50,653 nucleotides of DNA, taken from the IMG/VR virus record IMGVR_UViG_3300020451_001851, positions 1 through 50,653 of that record. One strand, 5' to 3'. Shown in pieces: positions 1-9,430 of the stretch. Within the stretch, counting starts at the first letter, position 1; the number at the start of each line of letters is the position of its first letter. The notes under the pieces were generated by a model. The model did not search any database. It saw only the letters and a program-made list of their open reading frames with translations, and was not told where the DNA came from. Both the position numbers and the translations under genes were made by a program. Source of the stretch: a virus.

Positions 1-3000
1 GCGAAATTATCTAAAGCTTTTTTGTTCGTATTAATAGCTTCGCTTAAAGACTCAAGCTCATTGTTTACTTTATCTAACCCCTCTCTTAAACCTTTATCTT
101 CTTGTGATTCAACGCCTTGATATCCAAGCGCGGCTCCAATTCCTTTGGTGTCAGACATATTTTCAAATCTTCCACCAGTTATGTTATTGAGAAAAGCTTC
201 TGTACTTTGAAAGTTTGTAACGGCCAAAGTTGCTTGTGTTATTCCGTTAACTAATGCCTCTGTGATTTTTAGGCGATCCTTATCAAAACTCGCTTTGAAC
301 TTTACAGGGTCCATACCAGTAACAAAAGCTCTTGAACCTCCGCCTTTCCTAGCAAATGCTTCTGCCTCATCCACTCTTTTTTGTGCTTTTTCAGCATTTG
401 CAAAAAGCTTCATTACAGTAGCTCTATCTTGAGCGCCACCTCCTAAAAATCCTCTTCTTTTTGAAGTATCTCTTTGTAAGGTTGAATTTATAATATCTGC
501 CCTTTTTTTAGCCGCACCCTCCATCTGCTTTTCTAAAGCACCAATATTGTTTGCAAAGTTTATAGAACTATCTTTAACTATATTGGCAAAATTCTTTCCT
601 GCATCTTCTATGCCTTTTTCTAAATCAGCTCGTTTCTTGGGATCAGTTTCTGTAATCAATTGAGCTTGTAATGCTCTTTTTTGCATTAGAGCATCAGATG
701 CTGTTGACCCTCTTTGAGCGGCATTAACTGCTGCGCCAACAGATGGTGCGAAATCGCCTGAAAATTGCAAGGCTCCCATTATGTCAGCTCTATCCTTCAT
801 GTTAGAAGAGATATTTGCACTGTTTTGTATTTGAGACATTGAGCTAGAGTTAGCTGCCGCTTTCAGTCTATTTCTTAGATCACTAATTGCATTTGTTAAA
901 AATTTTTGTCTTCTATTAAAATCGGTTTGTTGGAAAATTGTATCCTTGGTGATTCCACCAAGTTTCTTCATTCGTTCATTAAACTCTTTCGTAGCCTGTA
1001 TCCTCGCTTCGTCTGTAGCTATACCCGATTCTTGCTTTTCAGCAGAAGCTCGCAAAATAGTTTCGTAGCTTTTAAAAGCCGCATTTACTTCGTCTTGTTG
1101 ACCTGCAAATGTCTCATTAAATAAATCAATTCCAGCTTTACCACCAAGACCTGATAGCTGACGCTTGAGATTAGCTCTTTGAGAGTTCATCCCTCCTATA
1201 TTAGCAATATTTAATCTTTTGCCGAAATCTGATGAACTATCTCCCTTGCCCATTCCCTCTATATTCTGATTTATACCAAGTGAACTTGCAAGATTGTTAA
1301 AAAATCCTTGAAATTTACCTTGACTTCCTCCAAGAACTTTTCCGTAAAAGAAAGTTTCTTCAGCAGCACCAGTTAAACCTTTTTTTAAATCAAAAAGCGC
1401 TGTGGTTAATCCAACTACACTTCCTACAACTGCTGCTGCTGGAGCTGCTAAAGCTCCGACTTTTGCACCTGCTCCTGCTGCTCCTCTAAGTGGAACTCCA
1501 AATCCTAAACCGCTACCCGCTTTACCTTTAGCCCCTACCTTCATACCTCTAACAAATTTATTGCTTTTGCCAAATCCAGCTAGACCTTTACCTAATCTAC
1601 CACCAGTTACAAAACTTAATGTTTGGAATGTCAGTAAAGCATTTACAGCTTTACTTGCAGTTTCCGCCAAACCACTTAATGCTCCTCCAGCTTCATCTCC
1701 AGACGCAGACATGGTATTCAACGCCATTGATGCGCTTGATAAAGCTAAGAACATTCCACCTCCACCCATGCCACCATCACCTTTTGGCGCTTTACCTTTT
1801 GCAAATCTAGGAATATGTCCAGCAGCCTTTCTTGGCAGGGCCATAGACCTAGCTGACTTATCTTGTAATATCTTTGGTATAAAAGACCTTGCAGAATCTT
1901 TATCTGCTGTTCTTTTAGCATCTGCCCTTTTGATACCTTGACCTTTAAAAAACGTACCAGCAACGCTATCTTTTTGTTTTAGATTTGTATTTTCTTCAAA
2001 ATCAAATGGCGCTCTTTCATTATTTGGAGTGCTGAAAACACTGGCAGCTCTTGATCCCGCAATGACAGCTTTTATTGCAGACTCTATTATACCACCTTCA
2101 GCGGCATCAGAGAAAAGCTTAACATTTTTTGAACTCTTTTTTAAACCTTGTCCTATTGACTTGGTATCGTTACCTTTGAAGGTGTCACCAATAATTTGAG
2201 AACCAAAGTTGACTAAAGGCTGTGCAAATGCTTTTTGTATTCTTGGTTGATATTTTTTTGCAAAATTTGGCCTACCAGCATCTAAGGCAGTAACTTTGAG
2301 TCCTCTTACGCCAATATGACTAAATCCTTGTCTTTTTAGACCTCGTACAGAATAACCTCTTTCTGTAAGACCTGCAACACTTAGCGGGCTTAACTTATCA
2401 AGGCTTGTTTCTGATTGCTTTGGAATACTTTTACCTGAAAAGGCAGCAAGCATTCCAAATTGAGAACCATCCATAAATAAAGTTTCCCCTTTTCCTCTTG
2501 CCGCAGATCCTACGGCTGATCCTGTTGATTTTGAAGAATGTTTGTTTGTTCTTCTCTTTGGAGTATTACCTTTTACATACATCGGTATAACTGCCGAGTC
2601 TCTACCACCAGCAAAGTTAGGAATCTCCATTTCTTGGTTGTTCATTATGAACCTACGGCCACCTATTGTGCCTTGACCAAAATGAGCTTTAACTCCCCCA
2701 CTAGCTCCCAAACCTCTAGCCGTCGCTTCTTCCTTCATGAAGCCAGATGCAAAACCCTTCTTGCCTTTAAATTGACCTGTTGAGGCATTAAAAGATGCAA
2801 CACCTCTAGCTCTAGCAGCAGAAGCTATAGAGTTCATCAATGTCGCCTGTTGAGTCAATAAAGCATTTTCAGCTTTTATAGCACTTATAATTGCTTGCTC
2901 TTTTTGAGCTTGTGAAGCCGTAGAACTTGTAATCAACTGTCTTAGCTGATTATCTTTTTGCAATAAACCAACAATACCAGCTTCTATGTTTCTAATTTTA

Positions 3001-4328
3001 GATGTCTCAGAACCAATAGCAAAGACAGACATTAATCCATCTTTAGCAAACTTAGCAACAAGCGCGAATATCTTAACAAAAGCGCCAGTAAATATAACTA
3101 CAGCAGGACCACCAAGAAACTGACCAATTGTTTTAAATAATCCTTTTATAAAAGCACTACCTTTTTCTGGGTCTAATGCTTTATCTAAAAACTCTGTAAA
3201 TTTTGTAGTAAGACCCAATAAGTTTTCTAAGAGAGGTCCAAAAGTTAATGAACCAACTCTTTCTGCTAGAGATGTTAGTCCTGCTATAAGAGCATTTATT
3301 TGAGCGGCTAAACTCCTGTTTAAATCTGCATTCTTCTCAAAAGCTTCATTAGTAGCTTCAGATGCTGTCTTGGCAGCTCCAGCAAATATAGAAGTGTCAG
3401 AGCTTAAATCTTTCAACGCTGCACTAACAACGTTTATCTGGAAAACTCCACCAGCTAACTCTTTTATTTGAGAAGCGACAGTAGGGTCTGAGATATTTTC
3501 TAAAGCAACCGAAAGTGCATTTAGTTTTTGTATTCCGTTTTGAGTTGCATCAATCTGAACACCTAACTCTTTTAAAGATTCTATGGTGTCTCCTCTAGAA
3601 AGTCTTGTAAAAATAGATTTAAAGGCGTTACCAATAACAGCACCACCTCTAGCAGTCTTTTGCTCAACTGCTGTAACTAATCCCAAAAGCTGATCAAAGC
3701 TAACACCAGCGTCCTCCGCTGTAGATCCAGCACGACTAAATGCTTCAGCCAAGTCTTGAGCAGATACAGCAAAAGCGGTATCAACAGCAACCAATTTATT
3801 AACAATCTGATTTGCACTAAGTCCAGCAGAAGCAAATCCATTTATAGCAGCAGTAAGAGCTTTTACAGACTTTTCTGCATCAAGCCCTGATATTCTCGTT
3901 AAAACCAAAGAAGCTTTTAGTCTTTTAGCTGTTTCTTCTGCACTAAGACCTTGCCTAGCCAATTCCGCAGCACCTTCTGCAACTGTTCCAAATGCTTGCC
4001 CTGTATCTTTTGCTACCTGAAATATAGAGTTTCTAAACTGGTTAAATACTTTTTCATTAGCTTGAAATATAGAATTAATTTCTATTAATCTTTTTTCTAC
4101 TTCTATAGTAGTACTTACTAGTTTTTTGAATGCCTGATTAACTCCATTTAGAACTGCTGTTGTAGCTCCGAACGCAAAAACACGAGCAGTAGAGGCATCA
4201 AGTGATTTTTGAAATTCTGATGCTTGCCCCGTAATACGGCCTAAAGCAAGCTCAATCTTCTTCGCAGAAGCGTTTACACTTCTAGAATTAAGATTTACAT
4301 TAGCGGTTACGTCAAAAGAAGATGGCAT
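1..4328 (-). CDS. Phage tail tape measure protein (partial, C-terminus off the left edge)
   Basis: Sets tail length and is threaded through the tail tube before DNA ejection. The frame is open from the ATG at 4328 to the window edge, at least 1442 codons. The first ~450 residues read like the TP901-type tape measure core (long amphipathic helices rich in Ala, Ser, Lys and Glu, with a hydrophobic stretch near residues 400-430). The middle is Gly/Lys-rich and carries two IP-x-FA motifs (IPNFAGG near residue 568, IPRFAKG near 838). It lies directly downstream of two chaperone-like genes, the usual place. The start follows a 17-bp palindrome and has no clear Shine-Dalgarno site. The family is clear from composition, length and position; the lytic C-terminal domains some members carry would lie outside the window. 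Confidence 0.93.
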   Translation of the reverse strand, partial: MPSSFDVTANVNLNSRSVNASAKKIELALGRITGQASEFQKSLDASTARVFAFGATTAVLNGVNQAFKKLVSTTIEVEKRLIEINSIFQANEKVFNQFRNSIFQVAKDTGQAFGTVAEGAAELARQGLSAEETAKRLKASLVLTRISGLDAEKSVKALTAAINGFASAGLSANQIVNKLVAVDTAFAVSAQDLAEAFSRAGSTAEDAGVSFDQLLGLVTAVEQKTARGGAVIGNAFKSIFTRLSRGDTIESLKELGVQIDATQNGIQKLNALSVALENISDPTVASQIKELAGGVFQINVVSAALKDLSSDTSIFAGAAKTASEATNEAFEKNADLNRSLAAQINALIAGLTSLAERVGSLTFGPLLENLLGLTTKFTEFLDKALDPEKGSAFIKGLFKTIGQFLGGPAVVIFTGAFVKIFALVAKFAKDGLMSVFAIGSETSKIRNIEAGIVGLLQKDNQLRQLITSSTASQAQKEQAIISAIKAENALLTQQATLMNSIASAARARGVASFNASTGQFKGKKGFASGFMKEEATARGLGASGGVKAHFGQGTIGGRRFIMNNQEMEIPNFAGGRDSAVIPMYVKGNTPKRRTNKHSSKSTGSAVGSAARGKGETLFMDGSQFGMLAAFSGKSIPKQSETSLDKLSPLSVAGLTERGYSVRGLKRQGFSHIGVRGLKVTALDAGRPNFAKKYQPRIQKAFAQPLVNFGSQIIGDTFKGNDTKSIGQGLKKSSKNVKLFSDAAEGGIIESAIKAVIAGSRAASVFSTPNNERAPFDFEENTNLKQKDSVAGTFFKGQGIKRADAKRTADKDSARSFIPKILQDKSARSMALPRKAAGHIPRFAKGKAPKGDGGMGGGGMFLALSSASMALNTMSASGDEAGGALSGLAETASKAVNALLTFQTLSFVTGGRLGKGLAGFGKSNKFVRGMKVGAKGKAGSGLGFGVPLRGAAGAGAKVGALAAPAAAVVGSVVGLTTALFDLKKGLTGAAEETFFYGKVLGGSQGKFQGFFNNLASSLGINQNIEGMGKGDSSSDFGKRLNIANIGGMNSQRANLKRQLSGLGGKAGIDLFNETFAGQQDEVNAAFKSYETILRASAEKQESGIATDEARIQATKEFNERMKKLGGITKDTIFQQTDFNRRQKFLTNAISDLRNRLKAAANSSSMSQIQNSANISSNMKDRADIMGALQFSGDFAPSVGAAVNAAQRGSTASDALMQKRALQAQLITETDPKKRADLEKGIEDAGKNFANIVKDSSINFANNIGALEKQMEGAAKKRADIINSTLQRDTSKRRGFLGGGAQDRATVMKLFANAEKAQKRVDEAEAFARKGGGSRAFVTGMDPVKFKASFDKDRLKITEALVNGITQATLAVTNFQSTEAFLNNITGGRFENMSDTKGIGAALGYQGVESQEDKGLREGLDKVNNELESLSEAINTNKKALDNF

Positions 4329-4329
4329 A

Positions 4330-4346
4330 TAGTGTAAATTACACTA
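4330..4346. repeat. 17-bp perfect palindrome before the tape measure gene
   Basis: TAGTGTAA-A-TTACACTA is a perfect inverted repeat (8-bp arms, one central base) filling almost the whole gap between the upstream stop codon and the tape measure ATG. It could be an operator or a small hairpin over the ribosome entry site. The GTGTAA half also recurs before other leftward genes. Confidence 0.6.
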
Positions 4347-4347
4347 A

Positions 4348-5214
4348 TCAACCTAAAAAGTCCTCAGCTTTAAGTTCTCCTCCTCTGCTAGACATTCTTC
4401 TTTTTAAATCGTCCAAACCATGCGAGGTGTTTTCTTTTTCCTCATTTTTAGGCTCTTTATAATCGAACATTTTTACAGGATCTCCGTATATTTTTTCAGG
4501 GATACTAGTATTTTGTATTTTATTCATAAGAGCGCGGCTATAAGAAATTAGACCCTTTTGGAATATCGTTAGATTCATAAAATCTGTTTTGAATAAGTCT
4601 AGGCAGTTTGAAGTTGCCATAAAAACCTCGAAAAAATAAGTCAAATAACAACCCTTTAAAACATTTTGTTTATTAGCTAATTCGCTAAACTTTGAAAAAA
4701 CCAAAGCCCCTAAAACTTCTACGTCTTTATTTTTTACTATTTTAGTAAACTCTTTGTCGTAAAATAAAGAGTTCAATATCATTTTAGATAGTTTCTTTTG
4801 TTGAGCTAAAGCTTCTGCGCTGTAAGAACTAATCTTAGATTTTTTATTTTTTAATATTTTTAATTCGTCTTCTTGATCTTTTATTTGATTTTCAAAGCTT
4901 CTTTTAGTAACAGGATCGCTGAATTTTTCTAAAATTTTGTAAGAATTATTAATTGTCCAATCAAGAGATTTTATTTTATCTTCTTCTTTTTGAGTCCAAG
5001 CACCATACTTCATGGCATTTTTCAAAAGCTCTCCCTCGCTTTTGAGACCCATTTTCTCAGCCCTTTTAGCCTCATCTCTTTCAAACTCATCTAGAGTTAG
5101 CATTTCCTCTATGGAGAAATGTCTAAAAAAATATGTTTGCTCGTTTATTTCAAAAACGCTGTAGCCTCTAGAAATTTCTAATAAAATTTGAGATGGAGAT
5201 ACCTCATTTTCCAT
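4348..5214 (-). CDS. Probable tail assembly chaperone-like protein (downstream member)
   Basis: 288 residues, not recognised by sequence. Charged and helical, with a Lys/Glu-rich coiled-coil-like stretch (residues ~95-140) and a hydrophilic C-terminal tail rich in Glu, Lys and Arg. I choose the ATG at 5214 over one 15 nt upstream because AGAGGAAG sits just before it and it leaves an 11-nt overlap with the preceding gene. Two genes between the tail-tube and tape measure genes are classically the G/GT-type tail chaperones; here they overlap rather than show an obvious slippery heptamer. The role is inferred from position only. Confidence 0.6.
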   Translation of the reverse strand: MENEVSPSQILLEISRGYSVFEINEQTYFFRHFSIEEMLTLDEFERDEAKRAEKMGLKSEGELLKNAMKYGAWTQKEEDKIKSLDWTINNSYKILEKFSDPVTKRSFENQIKDQEDELKILKNKKSKISSYSAEALAQQKKLSKMILNSLFYDKEFTKIVKNKDVEVLGALVFSKFSELANKQNVLKGCYLTYFFEVFMATSNCLDLFKTDFMNLTIFQKGLISYSRALMNKIQNTSIPEKIYGDPVKMFDYKEPKNEEKENTSHGLDDLKRRMSSRGGELKAEDFLG

Positions 5215-5947
5215 CTTCTTCCTCTGCAAACAATTCTCCTAAAGCCTTATCGATAGATTTTTGATCCCTACCTAATTGATTAAACCAAATGCTAATAACT
5301 CTAATTAAAGTGTCGTAAGATTCTTGGAATATATCTTTGGCTTTCTTAAGGTCTGCATCTTTGATTTCAGTAGCCTCGTCAGAAATATATAAATAGAATT
5401 TTCTTTTATCATCGTAGTTTTCTCCTTGAAAAATAGAAAACAATTCTTTTTTGTCATCTATTTTATCTTCATAGAAAGAAAAGTTAAAAACAAACCATTC
5501 TATTAATTTTTGCTCTGCTTTAGCATCCGCTGTTTGTGAATATTGATCCCTAAGTTGGCTTTGATACTCATATAGTGCAGATTGAGTAGCAACAAAATCA
5601 TCTTTAGCATTCTCTAGTTTTTCCGCTTGCTCTTCATCTAAATTTTTTGCTTCTCCATAAAATTCAATAATTCTACTAGCCTCTACATTTTGCTTCATTA
5701 TTTCCTGCATTTGAGCGCTTTCTTTTTTAGAAAACACTCCCTCGCCTATATCCTCCATTTTTTTGGATAGCATGGCTTTAGTTAGAAACCCAGCGTTAAT
5801 AAACTCATTAAATTTTTGACCATAGAAAAACTCACCATCTTCAGTTTCTGCTAAAGTTGGCCTTTTAATAATAACTTTAGTTTTTATGGTTTTTTTTGAC
5901 TTACCGCCAGCTTTCCTCTTGATATCGAAAGTATATAGATCACTCAT
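5204..5947 (-). CDS. Probable tail assembly chaperone-like protein (upstream member)
   Basis: 247 residues. A short basic N-terminus (KRKAGGKSKK) precedes a strongly acidic, helix-rich body (many Glu, Asp, Gln) ending in EEEDGK. Its 3' end overlaps the next gene, so the two are probably translationally coupled. Position between tube-like genes and the tape measure gene suggests a tail assembly chaperone. I see no diagnostic motif, so this is an inference from synteny. Confidence 0.6.
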   Translation of the reverse strand: MSDLYTFDIKRKAGGKSKKTIKTKVIIKRPTLAETEDGEFFYGQKFNEFINAGFLTKAMLSKKMEDIGEGVFSKKESAQMQEIMKQNVEASRIIEFYGEAKNLDEEQAEKLENAKDDFVATQSALYEYQSQLRDQYSQTADAKAEQKLIEWFVFNFSFYEDKIDDKKELFSIFQGENYDDKRKFYLYISDEATEIKDADLKKAKDIFQESYDTLIRVISIWFNQLGRDQKSIDKALGELFAEEEDGK

Positions 5948-5991
5948 GTATTTTTTATTATAAAAAATAACTAAGGTTTTATCAAAAAAAA

Positions 5992-6378
5992 CTAAGAGAT
6001 GACACCAGAAATTGATACAGAAATTTTAGAGTTTCCATGCTTTTCAAACTCTATAGAGTCAATACTTTTTGAAGCAGTGATAGGCTGTATATGGTTACAC
6101 ATTAATTCATTTTCAAAATAATATTTAATTTTTTGATTATCATAATCATAGTGAGCTTGTATATCAAAAGAGCTTCCGCTTTTATAACCCCCGAAAAATC
6201 TACCGCTTTGATCAAATATAGCACCCTCTCTACCAGAAAATGAAAAAATATTATGCCTTGTTCCATTCCCAGTTTCCATAGCTGTTACTTCAAATCCACT
6301 ATAAGGAGAATCTATAATTAAATCAATACTTGTGATTGAATCTTTAAATCCTGATAATAAAGTTCCTGTTAGTTTCAT
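5992..6378 (-). CDS. Small virion-associated protein, unknown
   Basis: 128 residues, beta-rich (alternating Ser/Thr/Ile and aromatic residues), no signal peptide or membrane segment. Its ATG overlaps the stop of the tube-like gene upstream (ATGA type), so it belongs to the same translational unit. Possibly a minor tail protein or a beta-sandwich decoration domain; not recognised. Confidence 0.65.
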   Translation of the reverse strand: MKLTGTLLSGFKDSITSIDLIIDSPYSGFEVTAMETGNGTRHNIFSFSGREGAIFDQSGRFFGGYKSGSSFDIQAHYDYDNQKIKYYFENELMCNHIQPITASKSIDSIEFEKHGNSKISVSISGVIS

Positions 6379-7238
6379 TTTTTTATACAGATAACGTAAG
6401 AAAAGTTAATTAAATTATTTCCGTCTAAATCTATACTTTCAGATACAGATTTTAAACTACATCCACTATTTATAAATCTCATTATAGTGTCTTCAGCATC
6501 ATCTTTCAATTCAACTGTTATAGTTCCTGTATCTAAAATAAGTGGACTCATATCTATTCCAGTCACACTAGTTTTTAAAAAACTCACATTTAAAGCACCG
6601 TCGATAGGTAAATTGGGATATCTAAAATCTGGAGTTCTTGAGCCTAATCTATTTACAGGCTGCCTTGAAGTAGCTACTGAGATATCAAAACTTTGTATAC
6701 TAAGATTTGCTGTAGAAATAGATTCAACTCCATCTGTAGATATTGATCCTGATGTTACAATTGATATATCTCTAGGTTGAAATATATCAAAAGTGTCACT
6801 AGACATATCATCAAATGTTATAGCGTTTGATGAGTCAAAAGATACAACTTCTCCTACATAAGAGGATTCTCCTTCAACAAAAGAACCAACAGAACCTTTA
6901 ATCGAGTATGAGTTTAGATAGGCTCCAGTTATAGTATTTTGACCAGCAAAGTCTTTTATATTAAAACCATAACTAGTTATGTTTATAAAACCACTATCTG
7001 ACAATTGATAATTGTAAAAAGGGTCTTGTCCACTAGCCCCAGTAGTAATTAAATTAGAATAACTAAATGAAACCGTTTGATTGGAATTTAATATTCTTTC
7101 TCCATAAGACAAACGACCCAAAGGTCTAATGTCAGTAGTCTGCTTTTCAGTAGAGAAGTTGATAGACTGTATAGCAGGTATTCTGACTCCAGTATAAAAC
7201 AACTGAGTTTCGCTAGAATGAACTCTATCTAATGCCAT
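6375..7238 (-). CDS. Tail-tube-like structural protein, paralogue 2
   Basis: 287 residues, beta-rich and Ser/Thr/Asn-rich. It is a diverged paralogue of the neighbouring 402-residue protein. Matched blocks in order are TDIRPLGRL here against QDIREFGQL there, PRDISI against PEDISI, and a C-terminal block ending NFSYVI against TFSAQI. It is probably a tube or tube-cap subunit in the tail. An intrinsic terminator lies between it and its paralogue, so it may start its own transcript: the start is preceded by GTGTAATATACAGT with no Shine-Dalgarno site. Confidence 0.7.
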   Translation of the reverse strand: MALDRVHSSETQLFYTGVRIPAIQSINFSTEKQTTDIRPLGRLSYGERILNSNQTVSFSYSNLITTGASGQDPFYNYQLSDSGFINITSYGFNIKDFAGQNTITGAYLNSYSIKGSVGSFVEGESSYVGEVVSFDSSNAITFDDMSSDTFDIFQPRDISIVTSGSISTDGVESISTANLSIQSFDISVATSRQPVNRLGSRTPDFRYPNLPIDGALNVSFLKTSVTGIDMSPLILDTGTITVELKDDAEDTIMRFINSGCSLKSVSESIDLDGNNLINFSYVICIKK

Positions 7239-7253
7239 ACTGTATATTACACA

Positions 7254-7281
7254 TAAAAAAGCCCCGCCCGAAGGCGAGGCT
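7254..7281 (-). terminator. Intrinsic terminator after the larger tube-like gene
   Basis: On the minus strand AGCCTCGCC-TTCG-GGCGGGGCT forms a 9-bp stem (one G-U pair) with a UUCG loop, followed by a run of T. It sits between the two tube-like genes and should reduce readthrough, uncoupling their expression. Confidence 0.9.
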
Positions 7282-7305
7282 GTTTTATTTGTATAATTAG
7301 ATTGA

Positions 7306-8514
7306 TTATGCTACTATATCGTAGGAATTTGTTGCTCCTGTAGCATCTACAGTCGGATTAGCGCTACCACTGTAAAACAACCCTTGATTTGTTGTATTAG
7401 GACCACCAATCTGTGCAGAGAATGTAAGATCTACAGTCTCGTTATCATCAAGTCCTTGACTAAACGCCTGACTGTCCAACTGAGCATTCTTTAATACAAA
7501 CTTACTTTGAACTAAAGAGTCATCATTACCAATACTCAAAGTTATATCAGTTTTTTGATTACCTGCTGTTCCAGTAAGAACCAAATCTAAAGTACCAGCA
7601 TCAAAGTTCTTTAACAATGAACTAAATGACATAGTAACATCAATTGGGAACTCAAGCGGTTTAGCAACAGCTCTTGCTTTTCCAAGAGCTTCAATATTAC
7701 CCCTAGCTAAAGGAACATCAATAGATGCACTTTGAACATGCATATCACTAAAGTTAGTACCTCCCATGTCAAAACTAGGAGAACTAAATGTAATACTAAT
7801 ATCTTCTGGTCTTAAAACAGATATTGCAGAATCACCAGTAGAAGGAGCTTTTGGAGTTGTTCCTGCGGCTGGGACTGCAATAAGTGCAACTGTACCAGCT
7901 TTTGAGACACCCTCGTCAGTTATAGCTGGGTTATTAAAACCACTGTATGTTTCGGCTGTAAATATGATATTTGAAGCTTCGGCCTCAATGTCAACTCTTG
8001 GAATATCTCCAACCGCGAAACTTGCAGAATAGTTATTAATAACAACATTACCAAAGCTTACTGCATCAGAAGCTGATCTGCTTGCTGGTTTTATCATCTC
8101 TCCACTATTAAAAGCATCAAGACCTTCTTTTGCTGTTAAAACATAAATATTTTTCTCTTTTTTGTTTGCGTCTTCAGTTATGATTCCTGAAATAAATTGA
8201 GAATCTACTAGTGCAGCAGCTCCAGTGATACCATCGTCATTAAAACCAAGTCTAGCTTCATTTTCTCCATCAGTTAAATAATACCCAAAAGAAATACTTG
8301 GGGTTATGTCTGACATTGTCAAAGAGTCAATTCTTGCCAATTGACCGAATTCTCTAATATCTTGTCTTGCTCCTGCGATATCAATATCAAAGGAAAAGTT
8401 GTCGATACGGTGTAGTTGATCAGGGATATACCCTGAGTCTGTATTATGCGATATATCTGTTGGACCTACAAATACAGCTTTTGATTGTGAAATTACTCGT
8501 GTTCTAGTTGCCAT
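7306..8514 (-). CDS. Tail-tube-like structural protein, paralogue 1 (likely major tail protein)
   Basis: 402 residues, beta-rich with low Cys, typical of a tube protein. N-terminal half: FSFDIDIAGARQDIREFG, then a repeated beta pattern. C-terminal half: PEDISITFSSPSFDMGG and a final beta block. It is longer than its paralogue by an insertion in the middle (residues ~100-210). Its own terminator downstream and a TATAAAATAGTGTAA sequence ~35 nt upstream of the start fit a strongly expressed late gene. The major tail protein role is inferred from beta character, position after the connectors and the strong terminator. Confidence 0.72.
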   Translation of the reverse strand: MATRTRVISQSKAVFVGPTDISHNTDSGYIPDQLHRIDNFSFDIDIAGARQDIREFGQLARIDSLTMSDITPSISFGYYLTDGENEARLGFNDDGITGAAALVDSQFISGIITEDANKKEKNIYVLTAKEGLDAFNSGEMIKPASRSASDAVSFGNVVINNYSASFAVGDIPRVDIEAEASNIIFTAETYSGFNNPAITDEGVSKAGTVALIAVPAAGTTPKAPSTGDSAISVLRPEDISITFSSPSFDMGGTNFSDMHVQSASIDVPLARGNIEALGKARAVAKPLEFPIDVTMSFSSLLKNFDAGTLDLVLTGTAGNQKTDITLSIGNDDSLVQSKFVLKNAQLDSQAFSQGLDDNETVDLTFSAQIGGPNTTNQGLFYSGSANPTVDATGATNSYDIVA

Positions 8515-8554
8515 AAAATTTAAGAATAAAAATGTTTACCATCTTTACACTATT

Positions 8555-9430
8555 TTATAGCCTAGGGAAACGATAAGTACATAAATCAAAATCAATGAAA
8601 CCAATAGAGATACCTTTATTTAAGTTTTCTCTTAGCTGTTCTGATACAACTTTTGATACTGCTACATTGTCAATATGAGTGGTTTCTGGATTTGTTAAAC
8701 CTGAAATTAAAGTGTCGTATTTATAAGGATAGCTTTTTATAGAGTAAAATGGACCATAAGGAAAGTCTTCATAAGGGACATTTTTGAAGTCATTTCTAAC
8801 TGAATCTCTAAATAATGACATAACAGAGTCCATGATATAATTATCAGAACTTAGAATCATAACTCTTATTCTTGACTCGGTATTTTCTTCGCCGCCAAAA
8901 GAAAACTCTGTATTGTCAGAAGACGCTAAAGAAATAAAGCAAGCTGGCAGAAAGAAAAGCTGTTCATCTAGTTCACTATCTTTTGTATATTGATATGGGA
9001 AACTAGCACCAGCTTCTTTAAAATCTGAATGCAAAATAGTCTCTAAATCACCATCGTAAGATATATAAGTATTTACTTCTTTTACAGTAGAATTAGCAGT
9101 AAGTGTTAGATCAGTACCAGACGCAGAGGGTAATATTAATCTTCCGTTATCATAGTCTGTAAATACACCACCATTACTATCATAATCACCAGTAACAAAA
9201 CCTCCATCTGAGAAAAAGCCAGAGTTAGGGACATCTACACTATATTCTCCTACGAGTTGTTTAAATTGACCTTGATATCCATGATGACTACTAGGCACAT
9301 CTGGAAAATCAATATATTTAAATGTATTACTAACATCAGTAGAATATGCTTTTGATCTATCTTTTAATAGATAATTCTCAAACCACAAGTAAAAACTTGA
9401 TAATAGTGTCTGATCAAATTGTGCCTTCAT
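8555..9430 (-). CDS. Neck/tail structural protein, unknown
   Basis: 291 residues, rich in Tyr, Phe, Asp, Ser and Gly, with no membrane segment. It overlaps the preceding gene by a 4-nt ATGA. In this cluster the order connector, connector, this gene, then tube protein suggests a tail terminator or neck component. It is unusually long for a tail terminator, so other minor virion roles are possible. Confidence 0.65.
   Translation of the reverse strand: MKAQFDQTLLSSFYLWFENYLLKDRSKAYSTDVSNTFKYIDFPDVPSSHHGYQGQFKQLVGEYSVDVPNSGFFSDGGFVTGDYDSNGGVFTDYDNGRLILPSASGTDLTLTANSTVKEVNTYISYDGDLETILHSDFKEAGASFPYQYTKDSELDEQLFFLPACFISLASSDNTEFSFGGEENTESRIRVMILSSDNYIMDSVMSLFRDSVRNDFKNVPYEDFPYGPFYSIKSYPYKYDTLISGLTNPETTHIDNVAVSKVVSEQLRENLNKGISIGFIDFDLCTYRFPRL

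Noticed and set aside
1402-1941. 179-codon Pro/Ala-rich frame on the plus strand
   Set aside because: Antisense to a Gly/Ala/Lys-rich part of the tape measure gene; composition explained by the opposite strand.
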